From Legionellaceae bacterium (GTDB lineage Bacteria; Pseudomonadota; Gammaproteobacteria; Legionellales; Legionellaceae), in contig JARGOS010000004.1 of assembly GCA_029212505.1 (NCBI GenBank), positions 89,109 through 153,108 on the forward strand: a stretch of DNA of 64,000 nt. Direction: 5' to 3'. This document shows, piece after piece, positions 44,010 to 54,346 of the stretch. Both the position numbers and the translations under genes were made by a program. Each line of letters starts with the position of its first letter. Position 1 is the stretch's first letter. The notes under the pieces are model-generated. The model was not told where the DNA came from and searched no databases. It saw only the letters and a program-made list of their open reading frames with translations.

Positions 44010-45398
44010 CTAAATAATCAAAATATAGAGCGCACCAGAACCACGTAAGACCTGAACCAGCAACTGCTTTTGCTTTTCAGCAGCAATGGTTTGTAGCGCT
44101 TTGCTTTCTTTGGTTGGCTTGCGGTTAGCGCTGATGATGACATCACCTGGGCGAAGGCCTGCACGCCATCCCGCACTGTTTTCCGATGCACCTACGATTT
44201 GCACGCCAACAATGTGGCCGTGAAGCGGGGAGTCCTGTTCAAAGTCACGCAGCGATAAGCCATACAAGAACGGATTGGCTGTTTGCATTTGTTGTTCTTG
44301 TTTTTTCATGTCGGTGACTGTTGCGGTTAATGTCATCGACTCGCCTTGCCGCTTAATTTTTATTTTGGCGTTGCTGCCGGCACGCAGTAGGCTTATTGTG
44401 GTTTTTACTTGAGTTGCTTGCGTGATGTCCGTCTCGTTAATGCTTAAAATAATATCACCGGGTTTTAAACCGGCTTTTTCGGCAGGTGAACCCGTGTTCA
44501 CTTGTGCAATCAAGGCACCTTGTAGCCCTTCAGAATAACCCATAGCTTGCGCTAACTCAGGGGTTAAGTGCTGAACAAAAATCCCCATCAGCCCACGTTG
44601 AATCGAGCCGTATCTCGTGATTTGTTGTGCAACATCACGTGCCATATTAATTGGAATGGCAAAACCAATACCCACGTTGCCACCATGAAGCGAAATAATA
44701 GCGGTATTAATACCGATGAGCTCTCCGCGAGTGTTGACCAAAGCGCCGCCTGAGCTGCCTGGGTTGATGGCCGCATCGGTTTGAATAAAGTTCTCAATTC
44801 CTTCGATATTTAAATCACTACGCTGTTTAGCACTCACAATGCCAAACGTTGCAGATTGACTATTACCAAAACTATTTAAGCCAAATGGATTACCGATGGC
44901 CATCACAAAATCACCGACTTCGGTTTTATCTGAATCACCGATGGGTAAGCTTTTTAAGTTTTTAGCGTCGATTTTAATCACGGCGACGTCGGTTGCGCTA
45001 TCGCTGCCAATAATTTTAGCTTTAAGGCGTCGACCGTCGTTCAGCGTGACCGTGACCATGGTGGCATTTCGAATCACATGATCGTTCGTTAAAATCACAC
45101 CGTGCTCGGGATCAACAATCACGCCAGAGCCAATGCTTTGAAATTTACGCGGTCCGCCGTCTTGTTCTTCGCGTTGTTGTTCGGGGGAGCTCGGTCTATT
45201 CTCACCGGGTTGAGGCGGTATGTCGTTGGGAATAAAACCTTGAACGGCAACGTTCACAATCGCTGGCATGACTTTTTTAAGCACAGGAGCCAGGGTTGCA
45301 GGGGCCGTAGGTGTGTTCTCGGCCAGAGTCGGTGGTGAAACTAAAAAGGCCATGAGGGCCAAGCAATAAAAAGCAAGTGTACGTTTCATGTGAATCAT
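44010..45398 (-). CDS. DegP/DegQ-type periplasmic serine protease
   Basis: A 462-residue HtrA-family protease. The signal peptide ends near TLAEN. The trypsin-like domain has the full triad His107 (LTNDHVI), Asp137 (ATDVAV) and Ser216 (NPGSSGGAL). Two PDZ domains follow (about 280-370 and 385-455). The family degrades or holds misfolded envelope proteins. Its start ATG overlaps the stop of the upstream pgeF gene (ATGA); a later ATG at 45389 gives the same leader. The two PDZ domains favour DegP/DegQ/MucD over DegS. Confidence 0.92.
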   Translation of the reverse strand: MIHMKRTLAFYCLALMAFLVSPPTLAENTPTAPATLAPVLKKVMPAIVNVAVQGFIPNDIPPQPGENRPSSPEQQREEQDGGPRKFQSIGSGVIVDPEHGVILTNDHVIRNATMVTVTLNDGRRLKAKIIGSDSATDVAVIKIDAKNLKSLPIGDSDKTEVGDFVMAIGNPFGLNSFGNSQSATFGIVSAKQRSDLNIEGIENFIQTDAAINPGSSGGALVNTRGELIGINTAIISLHGGNVGIGFAIPINMARDVAQQITRYGSIQRGLMGIFVQHLTPELAQAMGYSEGLQGALIAQVNTGSPAEKAGLKPGDIILSINETDITQATQVKTTISLLRAGSNAKIKIKRQGESMTLTATVTDMKKQEQQMQTANPFLYGLSLRDFEQDSPLHGHIVGVQIVGASENSAGWRAGLRPGDVIISANRKPTKESKALQTIAAEKQKQLLVQVLRGSGALYILII

Positions 45399-46141
45399 CT
45401 TATATCATCCATTATCTGATTGAACCAAATGAGAGTAGTCATTCTACCGGTTTGTGGCGCTCTTCGATAGGAATAAAAGCGATTTTCTTGTTCGAATGTG
45501 CAGGCGTTCGCATGATACACGGCATGAACCCCGTGTTGATTTAAAATCAGTTCGGCAATGTGTGGAAGATTACCGAGGCTTTTTTGGTTATGGGGGCGAA
45601 AAGCAGGTGCTAAAAATGCATAGCGCTTGATAAAGCTATCAGGCACTTCTTGACCGACTTCAAAGCAATCTTCGCAAATAGCCGGGCCCGTCCACGCCAT
45701 GAGTGTGCTTGGAGGTGAATGCATTTTATCTAATGTATTTTCAATAATACCGTTTAATAATCCACGCCATCCAGCATGAATAGCCGCAATTTCGGTGCCG
45801 TTTTGATTGCATAACACGATAGGCAAGCAGTCGGCCGTCATGATGGCCAGTGGGTGGGACGCGCTGCTTGTCACGGCAGCATCGGCATCTCGGCTTTGTT
45901 CATCCTCAACACGCACACAGATGTTGGTATGCGTTTGGTTAAGCCATTGGGGTTCGGCCGGAAGGTTTAGATGTGTGCGTAATGCCGCGCGATTTGCTTG
46001 CACATGTTGTTCTAAATCATCCACGTGTAAGGCGAGATTATTGCTGGCATAAGGCCCAAGGCTTGCCCCAGCATGTCGTGTGGTGGTGAGTGCACGAATA
46101 TGTTGTGGGGCAGGCCAGTTGGCATGTAGGTTTATCATCAA
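45395..46141 (-). CDS. pgeF: PgeF/YfiH-type multicopper-oxidase-like laccase domain protein
   Basis: A 248-residue protein of the YfiH/PgeF family. TTRHAGASLGPYASNNLALHV is the N-terminal signature. HTNICVRV, AIMTADCLPIVLC, AAIHAGWRGLLNGI and TGPAICEDCFEVG follow in family order with their conserved His and Cys. Members correct peptidoglycan stem errors in E. coli, and related proteins act as purine nucleoside enzymes. The stop overlaps the DegP-like start by 4 nt, forming a two-gene unit. Confidence 0.93.
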   Translation of the reverse strand: MMINLHANWPAPQHIRALTTTRHAGASLGPYASNNLALHVDDLEQHVQANRAALRTHLNLPAEPQWLNQTHTNICVRVEDEQSRDADAAVTSSASHPLAIMTADCLPIVLCNQNGTEIAAIHAGWRGLLNGIIENTLDKMHSPPSTLMAWTGPAICEDCFEVGQEVPDSFIKRYAFLAPAFRPHNQKSLGNLPHIAELILNQHGVHAVYHANACTFEQENRFYSYRRAPQTGRMTTLIWFNQIMDDIR

Positions 46142-46315
46142 TTTGCATCCAATGTTGTGTTACATATCCTAAAAATAATCCAGTATAAAAATAGATTAAA
46201 CAAGCGTTAAATATTATTCATGACATATGCTTTACGTCAATTTATTATTTTTTTTAGCTCACCGTGTGTATAATTCATTCTTTTGATTTGAATCAAGTGA
46301 CACAGGTTGTGCGAT

Positions 46316-47632
46316 ATGTCTGCAGCAATAAAAAAACAGCATGGATGGATGAATCAACTCTATCCATGGATCGTATGGCTTTTAGGCGCGAGCTTCTTTT
46401 TTTATAAATACTTGGTGCAAGTTTCTCCAAGTGTGATGACGCAGGATTTGATGAAAACGTTTCAAATCAATGCTGCAGGGCTTGGTCATTTATCCGCGTT
46501 TTATTTTTATGCTTATTTATTCATGCAAGTCCCGGTCGGTATTTTACTGGATAAATATAGCCCGAGATTATTAACGACGGGCGCTATTTTGATGTGTGGT
46601 TTGAGCACATTTATCTTCGCGCATACCCACGCGCTTTGGCTTGCTTGCATCGCGCGTGCTTTAATCGGTACCGGGGCCGCTTTTGCTGCCGTGTCATGCT
46701 TTAAGTTGGTTACGTTGTGGTTTAAGCCTAACCGCTTTGCCTTGGTTTCGGGGTTATGCATGACAGCCGCTATGCTGGGCGGGGTAGGTGGGCAGATCCC
46801 TTTATCGTTTTTAACCGAAGCGGTTGGTTGGCGGATGGCCTTGCAGTTGGTGGGGGTGCTCGGTCTAATTTTGGGCGCTGTTTATGCTTTAATTATACGA
46901 GACAAGCCTACACCTAAGAGTACACCCAAGCCTTTGTCCCAACAAAAACATGAATATTCTGCCTCTTTTTGGGGTAATGCTTTTGTGGTGTTACGCAATA
47001 AGCAAGCCTGGTTATTATCGTTTTACAGTGGACTCGCTTTTGCGCCTGTTTCAGTGTTTGGTGGTTTATGGGGGGTGCCGTTTTTAGAAACCTCATATCA
47101 CTTGTCTCGAAACCATGCCGCTTTTTCAGTGTCTTGGATTTTTATTGGCTTTGCTGTTGGTGCGCCTTTTTTTGGCTGGCTATCAGATTATCTTGGTCAG
47201 CGAAAACCTATTTTGTTTGCGGGCACAAGCCTTGCTTTGATATGTATTTTAATGGTTACCTACAGTCCAACAAGCCGAGTAAGTATGCTGAGTTTGTTTT
47301 TGTTTTTCTTTGGTTTTGGTACCAGCGGATTTTTTACCAGTTTTGCAATGATACGCGAGCTTTTTCCGTTAGGATTAGCCGGTACAGTGTTGGGTATTAT
47401 GAATACGTTTGATGCGGTGTGTGAAGCGTTGTTTGAACCTGCGGTGGGCGCTGTTCTAGACTTAACATGGGATGGCAGTGTCGTGAATGGCATTCACCAG
47501 TTTTCGGTTGCTAACTATCATGCTTCTTTATTATTACTGCCACTCTCGTTGCTGGTTGCGTTTGTGTTATTGTTTTTTATTCAAGAAACGTGGTGTACGC
47601 CGATTGAGCTATCTTCTGATGAAATAAAATAA
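46316..47632 (+). CDS. MFS transporter
   Basis: A 438-residue major facilitator protein with twelve predicted membrane segments. The loop DKYSPRLLTTGAIL between helices 2 and 3 and GWLSDYLGQRKPILFAGT between helices 8 and 9 are MFS signatures. It resembles the MFS paralogues abundant in Legionella and Coxiella, some of which import amino acids or nucleosides. The substrate cannot be deduced. I chose the ATG at 46316; an in-frame TTG at 46307 is less likely. Confidence 0.88.
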   Translation: MSAAIKKQHGWMNQLYPWIVWLLGASFFFYKYLVQVSPSVMTQDLMKTFQINAAGLGHLSAFYFYAYLFMQVPVGILLDKYSPRLLTTGAILMCGLSTFIFAHTHALWLACIARALIGTGAAFAAVSCFKLVTLWFKPNRFALVSGLCMTAAMLGGVGGQIPLSFLTEAVGWRMALQLVGVLGLILGAVYALIIRDKPTPKSTPKPLSQQKHEYSASFWGNAFVVLRNKQAWLLSFYSGLAFAPVSVFGGLWGVPFLETSYHLSRNHAAFSVSWIFIGFAVGAPFFGWLSDYLGQRKPILFAGTSLALICILMVTYSPTSRVSMLSLFLFFFGFGTSGFFTSFAMIRELFPLGLAGTVLGIMNTFDAVCEALFEPAVGAVLDLTWDGSVVNGIHQFSVANYHASLLLLPLSLLVAFVLLFFIQETWCTPIELSSDEIK

Positions 47633-47653
47633 AATAAATAAAAAAGGATTCGT

Positions 47654-49183
47654 GTGAGCATATTAAGGGTTATTTTGGGCGATCAGCTTTCGCTGGATAT
47701 GTCGAGTCTCAAAACATGTGATGCAGCTAACGATACGATTTTGATGTGCGAAGTGTGGGACGAAGCCACGTACGTCAAACATCATAAGAAAAAAATAGCG
47801 TTTATTTTTTCGGCGATGCGTCATTTTGCTTTATTGCTTCGGGCCCAAAAATTTACGGTTGAATATATTAAACTTGATGATGATCAAAATACCGGTTCGT
47901 TTACCGGCGAAGTACGTCGTGCACTCGCGCGCAAGCAGTATACGCGCATTGTTGTGGCGCATCCGGGTGAGTATCGGGTCTTGTCTGAAATTCAACAATG
48001 GCAAGCGTTATTTGGTGTACCTGTTCAAATCGAAGAAGATAACCGCTTTTTATCGACGATGGAAGATTTTTCAGCGTGGGCCAAGCAACGTAAGCAACTG
48101 CGTATGGAATATTTTTATCGGGAGATGCGAAAAAAACATCAAATTCTGATGGACGGAGAAGAACCTGTAGGAGGTGCCTGGAATTATGACGCACAAAACC
48201 GTAAACCGCCTAAGTCAGGCTTAAGCGCACCCAAACCGTATAGTCAGCCAAAAGATAAGATAACCCAAGACGTCATGGAGCTGGTTGGGCGTCGGTTTGC
48301 TTCACATTTTGGCGATCTGGAACCGTTTTATTTTGCTGTAACGCGAGAACAAGCGCTGGAAGCTTTAACGTTATTTATTAAGGAGCGGCTACCCACGTTT
48401 GGTGATTTTCAAGATGCCATGCTCGAAGGCGAGGCGTGGATGTATCATGCGCATCTCAGCTTTTATTTGAATTGTGGTTTGCTAATGCCTGAAGAGTGCG
48501 TGCGCGCTGCCGAAAAGGCTTATCATCAAGGCGCATCGCCACTCAATGCAGTCGAAGGGTTTATTCGACAAATTCTTGGGTGGCGCGAATATGTGAGAGG
48601 AATTTATTGGCTGAACATGCCTAAGTATAAACAATCTAATTATTTTCATGCCGAGCGAAAACTGCCTGATTTTTATTGGACCGGTCAAACCAATATGAAT
48701 TGCATCAAGCAGTGCGTCACCGAAACCAAGCAACATGCCTATGCGCACCATATTCAGCGACTGATGGTGTTAGGAAATTTTGCGTTATTAGCCGGCATTC
48801 ATCCCGATGAAGTAAACACATGGTTTCTCGTGGTGTACGCTGATGCTTATGAATGGGTAGAGTTACCTAATGTGACGGGTATGGCGCTCTTTGCTGATGG
48901 TGGCTTGTTGGCGAGTAAGCCTTATGCTGCAGGCGGAAATTATATTCATAAAATGTCAGATTATTGCAAAAACTGTGCTTACAAAGTCTCTAAAAAGCAG
49001 GGGGAAGATGCATGCCCGTTTAATTATTTATATTGGGATTTTCTAGTACGTCATCGAGATAGTCTTCAATCCAATCATCGCCTTGGTATGATATACAAAA
49101 CGTATGATAAAATGACAGAAGATAAAAAGAAAGCAATTAAACAGGATAGTATAAAATTTTTGGATAAAATAAACTCAAACTAA
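47654..49183 (+). CDS. FeS-type cryptochrome/photolyase-related protein
   Basis: A 509-residue protein of the prokaryotic (6-4) photolyase, or FeS-BCP, group. RVILGDQLS opens the antenna-type N-terminal domain. The FAD-binding helical domain includes AVEGFIRQILGWREYVRGIY and HAYAHHIQRLMVLGNFALL. The iron-sulfur Cys are in NCIKQC and in the cluster DYCKNCAYKVSKKQGEDACPF. The family repairs (6-4) photoproducts or senses blue light. It starts with GTG at 47654 behind AAAGGATT. It follows the MFS gene by 21 nt. Confidence 0.92.
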   Translation: MSILRVILGDQLSLDMSSLKTCDAANDTILMCEVWDEATYVKHHKKKIAFIFSAMRHFALLLRAQKFTVEYIKLDDDQNTGSFTGEVRRALARKQYTRIVVAHPGEYRVLSEIQQWQALFGVPVQIEEDNRFLSTMEDFSAWAKQRKQLRMEYFYREMRKKHQILMDGEEPVGGAWNYDAQNRKPPKSGLSAPKPYSQPKDKITQDVMELVGRRFASHFGDLEPFYFAVTREQALEALTLFIKERLPTFGDFQDAMLEGEAWMYHAHLSFYLNCGLLMPEECVRAAEKAYHQGASPLNAVEGFIRQILGWREYVRGIYWLNMPKYKQSNYFHAERKLPDFYWTGQTNMNCIKQCVTETKQHAYAHHIQRLMVLGNFALLAGIHPDEVNTWFLVVYADAYEWVELPNVTGMALFADGGLLASKPYAAGGNYIHKMSDYCKNCAYKVSKKQGEDACPFNYLYWDFLVRHRDSLQSNHRLGMIYKTYDKMTEDKKKAIKQDSIKFLDKINSN

Positions 49184-49277
49184 TTTTACTTGACACTTGG
49201 AGTCTAAAATTATAGCATGTTCATCAAATGCTATTTTTAAAAGGATTTAAGTGCTGAAATAATTTTAGGTGAGCGCC

Positions 49278-50906
49278 ATGATTGAACAATACATCCCATT
49301 ATATGATCTGCTTACACAAGAAGAACAAACGGAATTTGAACGTACAGAGGATTATAAAAATCTTTTAAAGTGTATAAAGCAATGCAAAAATAAACATCAA
49401 CCGTTTAATCCCTACGGTACTTTTACGAGCAGAAACCTTAAGAAACCCGAAGTTATAGATTTAATACAAAATTACATCATAATAAAAGCACAAACGAGTC
49501 CGGCGTTTAAGCGATTACAAGTGCGTATGATTACAAAATTTTTTCCTGGACTTGAGTTTTCTGATGCTGAGATGAGGTATTTGCTTTCCCAAGATTATTC
49601 AGCCGCGTTATTAGTGTCTGGCCCAGAGACGTGGGTTGCGTCTTTTTGTGCAGATGACACGCCCCAAGCAAAAACCATTCAAGATGAAGTAGAGACGCTT
49701 TACGATTACTTGTTTGGTTTTTTATTTAAGAAGAAGCGTGATTTACGTGAATTACTTGATATGACACATGCGCTCGCGTTAAAACCTCCGGCCAATCTCA
49801 TGCAAGGTCTACAGGACATGATACATGAGGAGTGGAAAAATCCCGCTTCATATCAAGAAAGGATCTTGACGAGTCTTGAAGAGCATTTAGGTTTTGTATA
49901 CAAAAATCCGCTGAAAACAGCAAAAAAATATATTGATAAAGTTGCAAATGCCTACATGCTTTATCGTTTTTTGGGATTCACTTCGGAACATATGGTGTTA
50001 GGTTTTGGGCTTGAAGCTGTGCCAATACCTAGTGTTGACCTGCTTAACTACCATATTTTACATCGCGATCGACAATCAATACACGATTTTTTGGGTGTTT
50101 TATACACACTAAGCATTCCTTTTAGATTTTTTTTTCATGAATATGCTGACATTGCGCGGTTTGAAAAAAATCCACTCATCATTTGTTTGAGAGCATTTCT
50201 TCCATTTTGTGTTATGGGTGTAATTTTATCTTGTGCATATACCATACTCTTGCCCTTAGCCGCGCATGTCTTTCTCGAATATATGTTGTTTATCCCAACG
50301 TTATATCTTTCTATTGCAACGGCTGGTGCGTACATTCGATATAAAAACAGTACCTACACGGCCATGCTTGAGTGGTGGTACGGTAGTTTGTATATGGCAC
50401 CACAATTTCATGCGAACCAGCGTATTGAAACTGCATTTCTTCATCATGGAGAATTGAGCACACGAGTTGCTCGATATTATGCAAACAGTCTTGAAGCATG
50501 TGATTTAATTGAGCAGAATTATGCTAAGCGTGAATCCACACTGAGAGAATCTGAAATTTCGGATCGTGAAGCGAATAAAAAATTTAAATATTCTTTATTT
50601 TGCGAATGGTTTGCTTTGCATGATCGTCAGGATTTAGGCACAGATCGCATTCCAGCTATTGTGCTTGAACGCTTAAGCAGCGATAAAAAACGTTTACAAC
50701 ATAAATTAAAAGAGTACAGTGATGATTGGTGCATATTGTTTGAAAAAAAACAATATTTTTTTGACAAGCCAATACTTCGTGAAAGATTTAATGGATTAAA
50801 ACAAAGCCTGTTTGATCTTGAGGAACTTGAATCAGATATTAAGGAGTATCTTGAACATGTTGATCGCACCGAAGCGCATCGAGAGCTTCAATTAGATATG
50901 TGTTAA
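49278..50906 (+). CDS. Uncharacterised protein with central membrane hairpin
   Basis: A 542-residue protein of unknown family. Residues 1-270 and 380-542 are charged and helical. Two hydrophobic segments (about 301-325 and 328-352, including CVMGVILSCAYTILLPLAAH) form a hairpin. The arrangement of soluble, hairpin and soluble parts is common in Legionella effectors that act on host membranes, but no catalytic motif is seen. The ATG at 49278 has AGGTGAG a few bases upstream, which is preferred over the GTG at 49269. The stop overlaps the convergent rluD stop by 4 nt. Confidence 0.65.
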   Translation: MIEQYIPLYDLLTQEEQTEFERTEDYKNLLKCIKQCKNKHQPFNPYGTFTSRNLKKPEVIDLIQNYIIIKAQTSPAFKRLQVRMITKFFPGLEFSDAEMRYLLSQDYSAALLVSGPETWVASFCADDTPQAKTIQDEVETLYDYLFGFLFKKKRDLRELLDMTHALALKPPANLMQGLQDMIHEEWKNPASYQERILTSLEEHLGFVYKNPLKTAKKYIDKVANAYMLYRFLGFTSEHMVLGFGLEAVPIPSVDLLNYHILHRDRQSIHDFLGVLYTLSIPFRFFFHEYADIARFEKNPLIICLRAFLPFCVMGVILSCAYTILLPLAAHVFLEYMLFIPTLYLSIATAGAYIRYKNSTYTAMLEWWYGSLYMAPQFHANQRIETAFLHHGELSTRVARYYANSLEACDLIEQNYAKRESTLRESEISDREANKKFKYSLFCEWFALHDRQDLGTDRIPAIVLERLSSDKKRLQHKLKEYSDDWCILFEKKQYFFDKPILRERFNGLKQSLFDLEELESDIKEYLEHVDRTEAHRELQLDMC

Positions 50907-51874
50907 GTATCTAAAGCATCCAGTAAATGCTGAAAGTCATGCGGTAAAGGGGCTTCAAAGGTGAGGCGTTCATCACGCATGGGGTGCACAAAGCTTAGTG
51001 TTTTTGCATGCAAGGCTTGACGTTTGAAGCTCAAAAAAACATCACGTGCTTCATCACTTAAACCCACAGGATGCCGTGGACGTCCGCCATAGAGTGGATC
51101 GCCAACGATTGGGTGACGAATATGCGCCATATGAACCCGAATTTGATGCGTTCGACCCGTCATGAGTTTGACATCTAAAAACGTAGCGCAAGCTTTGGGA
51201 TAATGCTTTTTTACAGTATATGTTGTAATGGCTTCTTTGCCTGTTTCACAGACGGCCATTTTTAAGCGTTGACGTGGATGACGTCCATACAACGTTTTTA
51301 ATGTTTGGCCAGCAATAATATGACCTTGAACGAGGGTAACATAATGTCGGTCGATTTCACGTGCTTGCATTTGCCGCACCAAAGCGGTGTAAGATTCCAG
51401 TGTTTTACCTACAAGCAATAAACCCGTGGTTTCTTTGTCGAGTCGATGAATAATGCCTGCGCGGGGAAGTTGATTCAGCGATGCGTCATGATGCACGAGG
51501 GCATTCACCAGGGTATGAGATCGGTTGCCAGCACCTGGGTGTACAACAAGGCCCGCGGGTTTATTAATCACGAGAAGATCGTCATCTTCGTAGGCAATAT
51601 CAAGTGGGATCGCTTCGGGCAGGAACTGACTCGTGGCCGGTACAGCAACGTCAACCGGCCGTGTGAGAATAATGCATTCACCGCCTTCAAGCTTGATTTT
51701 GGGTTTGAGCTGCTGATTGTCGACCGTCACAAACCCAGCTTTGAGCCAAGCTGTAAGTTGTGAACGTGAAAACATCGGGCACAGCTGCGCCAAAACACGG
51801 TCCAGACGCTCTCCGGCAAGCTCGACTGGAACAATCCATTGCTCAGCTATTTCAGCTATTTTTTCATCATGCAT
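50903..51874 (-). CDS. rluD: 23S rRNA pseudouridine synthase RluD
   Basis: A 323-residue RluA-family enzyme. The S4 domain ([19 protein letters not shown]) comes first. The catalytic domain has [17 protein letters not shown] with the nucleophilic Asp, followed by [15 protein letters not shown]. In E. coli RluD makes pseudouridines 1911, 1915 and 1917, which are needed for ribosome assembly and termination. Its start overlaps the end of miaB by 8 nt on the same strand. Confidence 0.94.
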   Translation of the reverse strand: MHDEKIAEIAEQWIVPVELAGERLDRVLAQLCPMFSRSQLTAWLKAGFVTVDNQQLKPKIKLEGGECIILTRPVDVAVPATSQFLPEAIPLDIAYEDDDLLVINKPAGLVVHPGAGNRSHTLVNALVHHDASLNQLPRAGIIHRLDKETTGLLLVGKTLESYTALVRQMQAREIDRHYVTLVQGHIIAGQTLKTLYGRHPRQRLKMAVCETGKEAITTYTVKKHYPKACATFLDVKLMTGRTHQIRVHMAHIRHPIVGDPLYGGRPRHPVGLSDEARDVFLSFKRQALHAKTLSFVHPMRDERLTFEAPLPHDFQHLLDALDT

Positions 51875-53213
51875 GAGCAGGTTCTTCTACGTCTACTAGG
51901 CGTCCTCGTAACGAGTTAGGCAGGGATTCGGTGACGTGCACATCAACAAAGGTACCTTGAAGGCCATGCGGACCATCAAAATTAACCACACGGTTGCACT
52001 CGGTACGTCCTGCCCATTGCTCAGGGTTTTTCTTCGACGGGCCTGTAACCAGGACACGTTGCGTGCTGCCAACCATCGCTGCACTGTAGCGAGACGATTG
52101 AAGCAGTAAGCGATTTTGCAGGAGCTTGAGCCGTTGTTTTTTGACTTCCATCGGCGTTTCATCTGGAAGATTGGCTGCCGGTGTGCCTGGTCGAGCACTG
52201 TAAATAAAGCTGAACGATATATCGAAGCCCATTTCATGAACAAGATTTAATGTATCTTCAAACTCTTGGTCGGTCTCACCCGGGAAGCCGACAATAATAT
52301 CGGTTGATAGACGAATATCGGGGCGAACTTTGCGAAGTTTGCGGATTTTAGATTTAAATTCAAGTGCGGTATACCCGCGCTTCATCATCGATAAAATGCG
52401 ATCTGAACCAGACTGAACCGGGAGGTGCAAGTGATTCGCAAGCTCAGGCACTTCGGCGTAGGCATTGATTAAGTTATCTGAGAAAGCAATCGGATGAGAC
52501 GTAGTAAAGCGAATTCGGCCAATGCCTTCGATGGCGGCTATGTAGTGAATGAGCAAAGCTAAATCAGCGGTTTCACCGTCATGCATCATGCCTTGGTAAT
52601 CGTTGACGTTTTGACCAAGTAAATTAATTTCACGCACACCTTGTTCGGCGAGTTGGTAGCACTCGGCCAGCACGTCATCAAACGGTCGGCTAATTTCTTC
52701 ACCCCGTGTGTAAGGCACAACGCAATAGCTACAGTATTTACTGCATCCTTCCATAATAGAAACAAATGCAACCGGGCCTTCGGCACGGGGTGCTGGAAGG
52801 TGATCAAATTTTTCAATTTCAGGGAACGCAATGTCTACGACAGGTTTTTTTGTTTTCCAATGCTCTTCAAGCATTTGAGGCAAGCGATGGAGGGTTTGTG
52901 GGCCAAAAACTAAGTCAACGAGTGGTTCACGTTTGATAATATCCCCCCCTTCTTGACTGGCGACACAACCACCTACGCCAATAATGACGTGCGGATTTTT
53001 TTTCTTGTAATCACGCCATTGACCTAATTGTGAAAATACTTTTTCTTGCGCTTTTTCACGAATGGAGCATGTATTCAGTAAAATAACATCCGCTTCGGTC
53101 ACGCTCTGAGTGAGTTCAAGACCATGGGAGGCATGAAGCACATCGATCATTTTAGATGAATCGTATTCATTCATCTGGCAGCCGTTGGTCTTGATAAATA
53201 TTTTTTTAGCCAT
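51867..53213 (-). CDS. miaB: tRNA-2-methylthio-N6-dimethylallyladenosine synthase
   Basis: A 448-residue radical SAM methylthiotransferase. The N-terminal domain carries the second cluster Cys in [20 protein letters not shown] and GVGGCVASQ. The radical SAM motif is [20 protein letters not shown], and a TRAM domain ends the protein. It modifies A37 of tRNAs reading codons that start with U. I start it at the ATG at 53213 ([11 protein letters not shown]); the frame stays open to 53252 but those residues are not family-like. It precedes rluD with an 8-nt overlap. Confidence 0.95.
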   Translation of the reverse strand: MAKKIFIKTNGCQMNEYDSSKMIDVLHASHGLELTQSVTEADVILLNTCSIREKAQEKVFSQLGQWRDYKKKNPHVIIGVGGCVASQEGGDIIKREPLVDLVFGPQTLHRLPQMLEEHWKTKKPVVDIAFPEIEKFDHLPAPRAEGPVAFVSIMEGCSKYCSYCVVPYTRGEEISRPFDDVLAECYQLAEQGVREINLLGQNVNDYQGMMHDGETADLALLIHYIAAIEGIGRIRFTTSHPIAFSDNLINAYAEVPELANHLHLPVQSGSDRILSMMKRGYTALEFKSKIRKLRKVRPDIRLSTDIIVGFPGETDQEFEDTLNLVHEMGFDISFSFIYSARPGTPAANLPDETPMEVKKQRLKLLQNRLLLQSSRYSAAMVGSTQRVLVTGPSKKNPEQWAGRTECNRVVNFDGPHGLQGTFVDVHVTESLPNSLRGRLVDVEEPAHA

Positions 53214-53321
53214 AATTTTAAATTTATTCATAAGCGATACAAGGGGGCACAATGCTATCAGCTTGATAACTGCTTGTCTATTATCTGAGCGAGTTTAAAA
53301 ATATTATTTGATGCGATATAA

Positions 53322-53350
53322 TTGAAACACGGCTTGAAACATGGTATAAA
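53322..53350 (+). promoter_or_regulatory. Putative sigma-70 promoter of rpsB
   Basis: TTGAAA (53322-53327), a 17-nt spacer and TATAAA (53345-53350). It gives a leader of about 100 nt before the rpsB ATG. Placement and spacing are close to consensus. Read by eye. Confidence 0.6.
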
Positions 53351-53381
53351 TACGCCGATTTTAACGATACACACGTCTCGT

Positions 53382-53444
53382 CACGTAAAGCGGGGTCCCT
53401 CTAATAAAGGGTGCTTTATGGGAGCCGTGGAAGCCTAACCCTGG
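53382..53444 (+). ncRNA. Structured rpsB leader (possible S2 autoregulatory element)
   Basis: Between the promoter and rpsB the leader can fold. CACG/CGTG (53382-53385 and 53426-53429) and TAAAGC/GCTTTA (53386-53391 and 53413-53418) form nested stems, with CCCT/AGGG (53397-53400 and 53408-53411) as an inner hairpin. The GGGGT of the loop can also pair with AACCC just before the ribosome site. The rpsB leader of gammaproteobacteria is known to mediate S2 feedback (t44-type RNA in E. coli). Whether this leader belongs to that class was not tested. Confidence 0.45.
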
Positions 53445-53454
53445 AGATAATCTA

Positions 53455-54249
53455 ATGGCTGTAAACATGCGAGAACTGCTTCAAGCAGGTGCCCATTTTG
53501 GACACAGAACACGTTTCTGGAATCCAAAAATGGCTGAATATATTTTCGGTTCACGAAATAAAATTCATATTATTGATTTAGAAAAAACCGTCCCTATGCT
53601 ACAAGACGCCGTGAATCATGTCGGTTATTTAGCATCAAACAAAGCTAAAATTTTGTTTGTGGGTACCAAGCGTGCAGCTCAAGATGCCATTAAAGAGCAA
53701 GCCCAGCGTTGTGGCATGCCCTACGTTGATCATCGTTGGTTAGGCGGTATGTTAACCAACTATAAAACGGTTCGTCAGTCTATTTTTCGTTTGAAAGAAT
53801 TGAAAAAAATGCAGGCTGAAGGCAAGTTTGAAGGCATGATCAAAAAAGAAGCCTTAATGTTAACACGTGAGCTTGAAAAATTAGACCGTAGTCTTGGTGG
53901 TATCGAAGACATGGGTGGCTTGCCTGATGCATTGTTTGTGGTTGATGTTGGTTTTGAGCATATTGCTGTTGAAGAAGCACGTCGTTTGAAAATTCCTGTG
54001 ATTGCTGTGGTTGATACCAACCATGATCCAGATAACATTGATTACGTGATTCCAGCAAATGACGATTCTATGCGTGCCGTCGAACTTTATGTTCGTGCGA
54101 TTGCTGACGCTATTTTAGATGCAAAAGCGAGTAATACCACAGGTGGTGTTGTTGCTGAATCTGAGTTTGTTGAAGTTTCTGATGAATCAGCGGCTCCTAA
54201 AAAAGAAGAAGCCAAAAAAGCCGCTCCTAAAAAAGCTGCTTCTGAGTAA
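53455..54249 (+). CDS. rpsB: 30S ribosomal protein S2
   Basis: A 264-residue ribosomal protein. The N-terminus is [20 protein letters not shown], followed by [20 protein letters not shown] and [18 protein letters not shown], all S2 signatures. The C-terminal tail is Lys/Ala/Glu-rich. It assembles late on the small subunit and binds S1. A ribosome site CTGGAGATAA precedes the ATG. The rpsB-tsf-pyrH-frr order is conserved in bacteria. Confidence 0.98.
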   Translation: MAVNMRELLQAGAHFGHRTRFWNPKMAEYIFGSRNKIHIIDLEKTVPMLQDAVNHVGYLASNKAKILFVGTKRAAQDAIKEQAQRCGMPYVDHRWLGGMLTNYKTVRQSIFRLKELKKMQAEGKFEGMIKKEALMLTRELEKLDRSLGGIEDMGGLPDALFVVDVGFEHIAVEEARRLKIPVIAVVDTNHDPDNIDYVIPANDDSMRAVELYVRAIADAILDAKASNTTGGVVAESEFVEVSDESAAPKKEEAKKAAPKKAASE

Positions 54250-54265
54250 GTTATTGAAACTACAT

Positions 54266-54291
54266 AAGGGGCGGATCTTACCGCCCTTTTT
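54266..54291 (+). terminator. Hairpin with T-run between rpsB and tsf
   Basis: AAGGGGCGG (54266-54274) pairs with CCGCCCTTT (54281-54289), with one G-U pair and a 6-nt loop, followed by T residues. It is a good intrinsic terminator or attenuator in the rpsB-tsf gap, as in E. coli, where a partial terminator lowers tsf relative to rpsB. Confidence 0.75.
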
Positions 54292-54346
54292 ATTATCCCT
54301 GGATTGTTACTATGCATAACAGGGACGATCTGTTTGGAGAATAATC

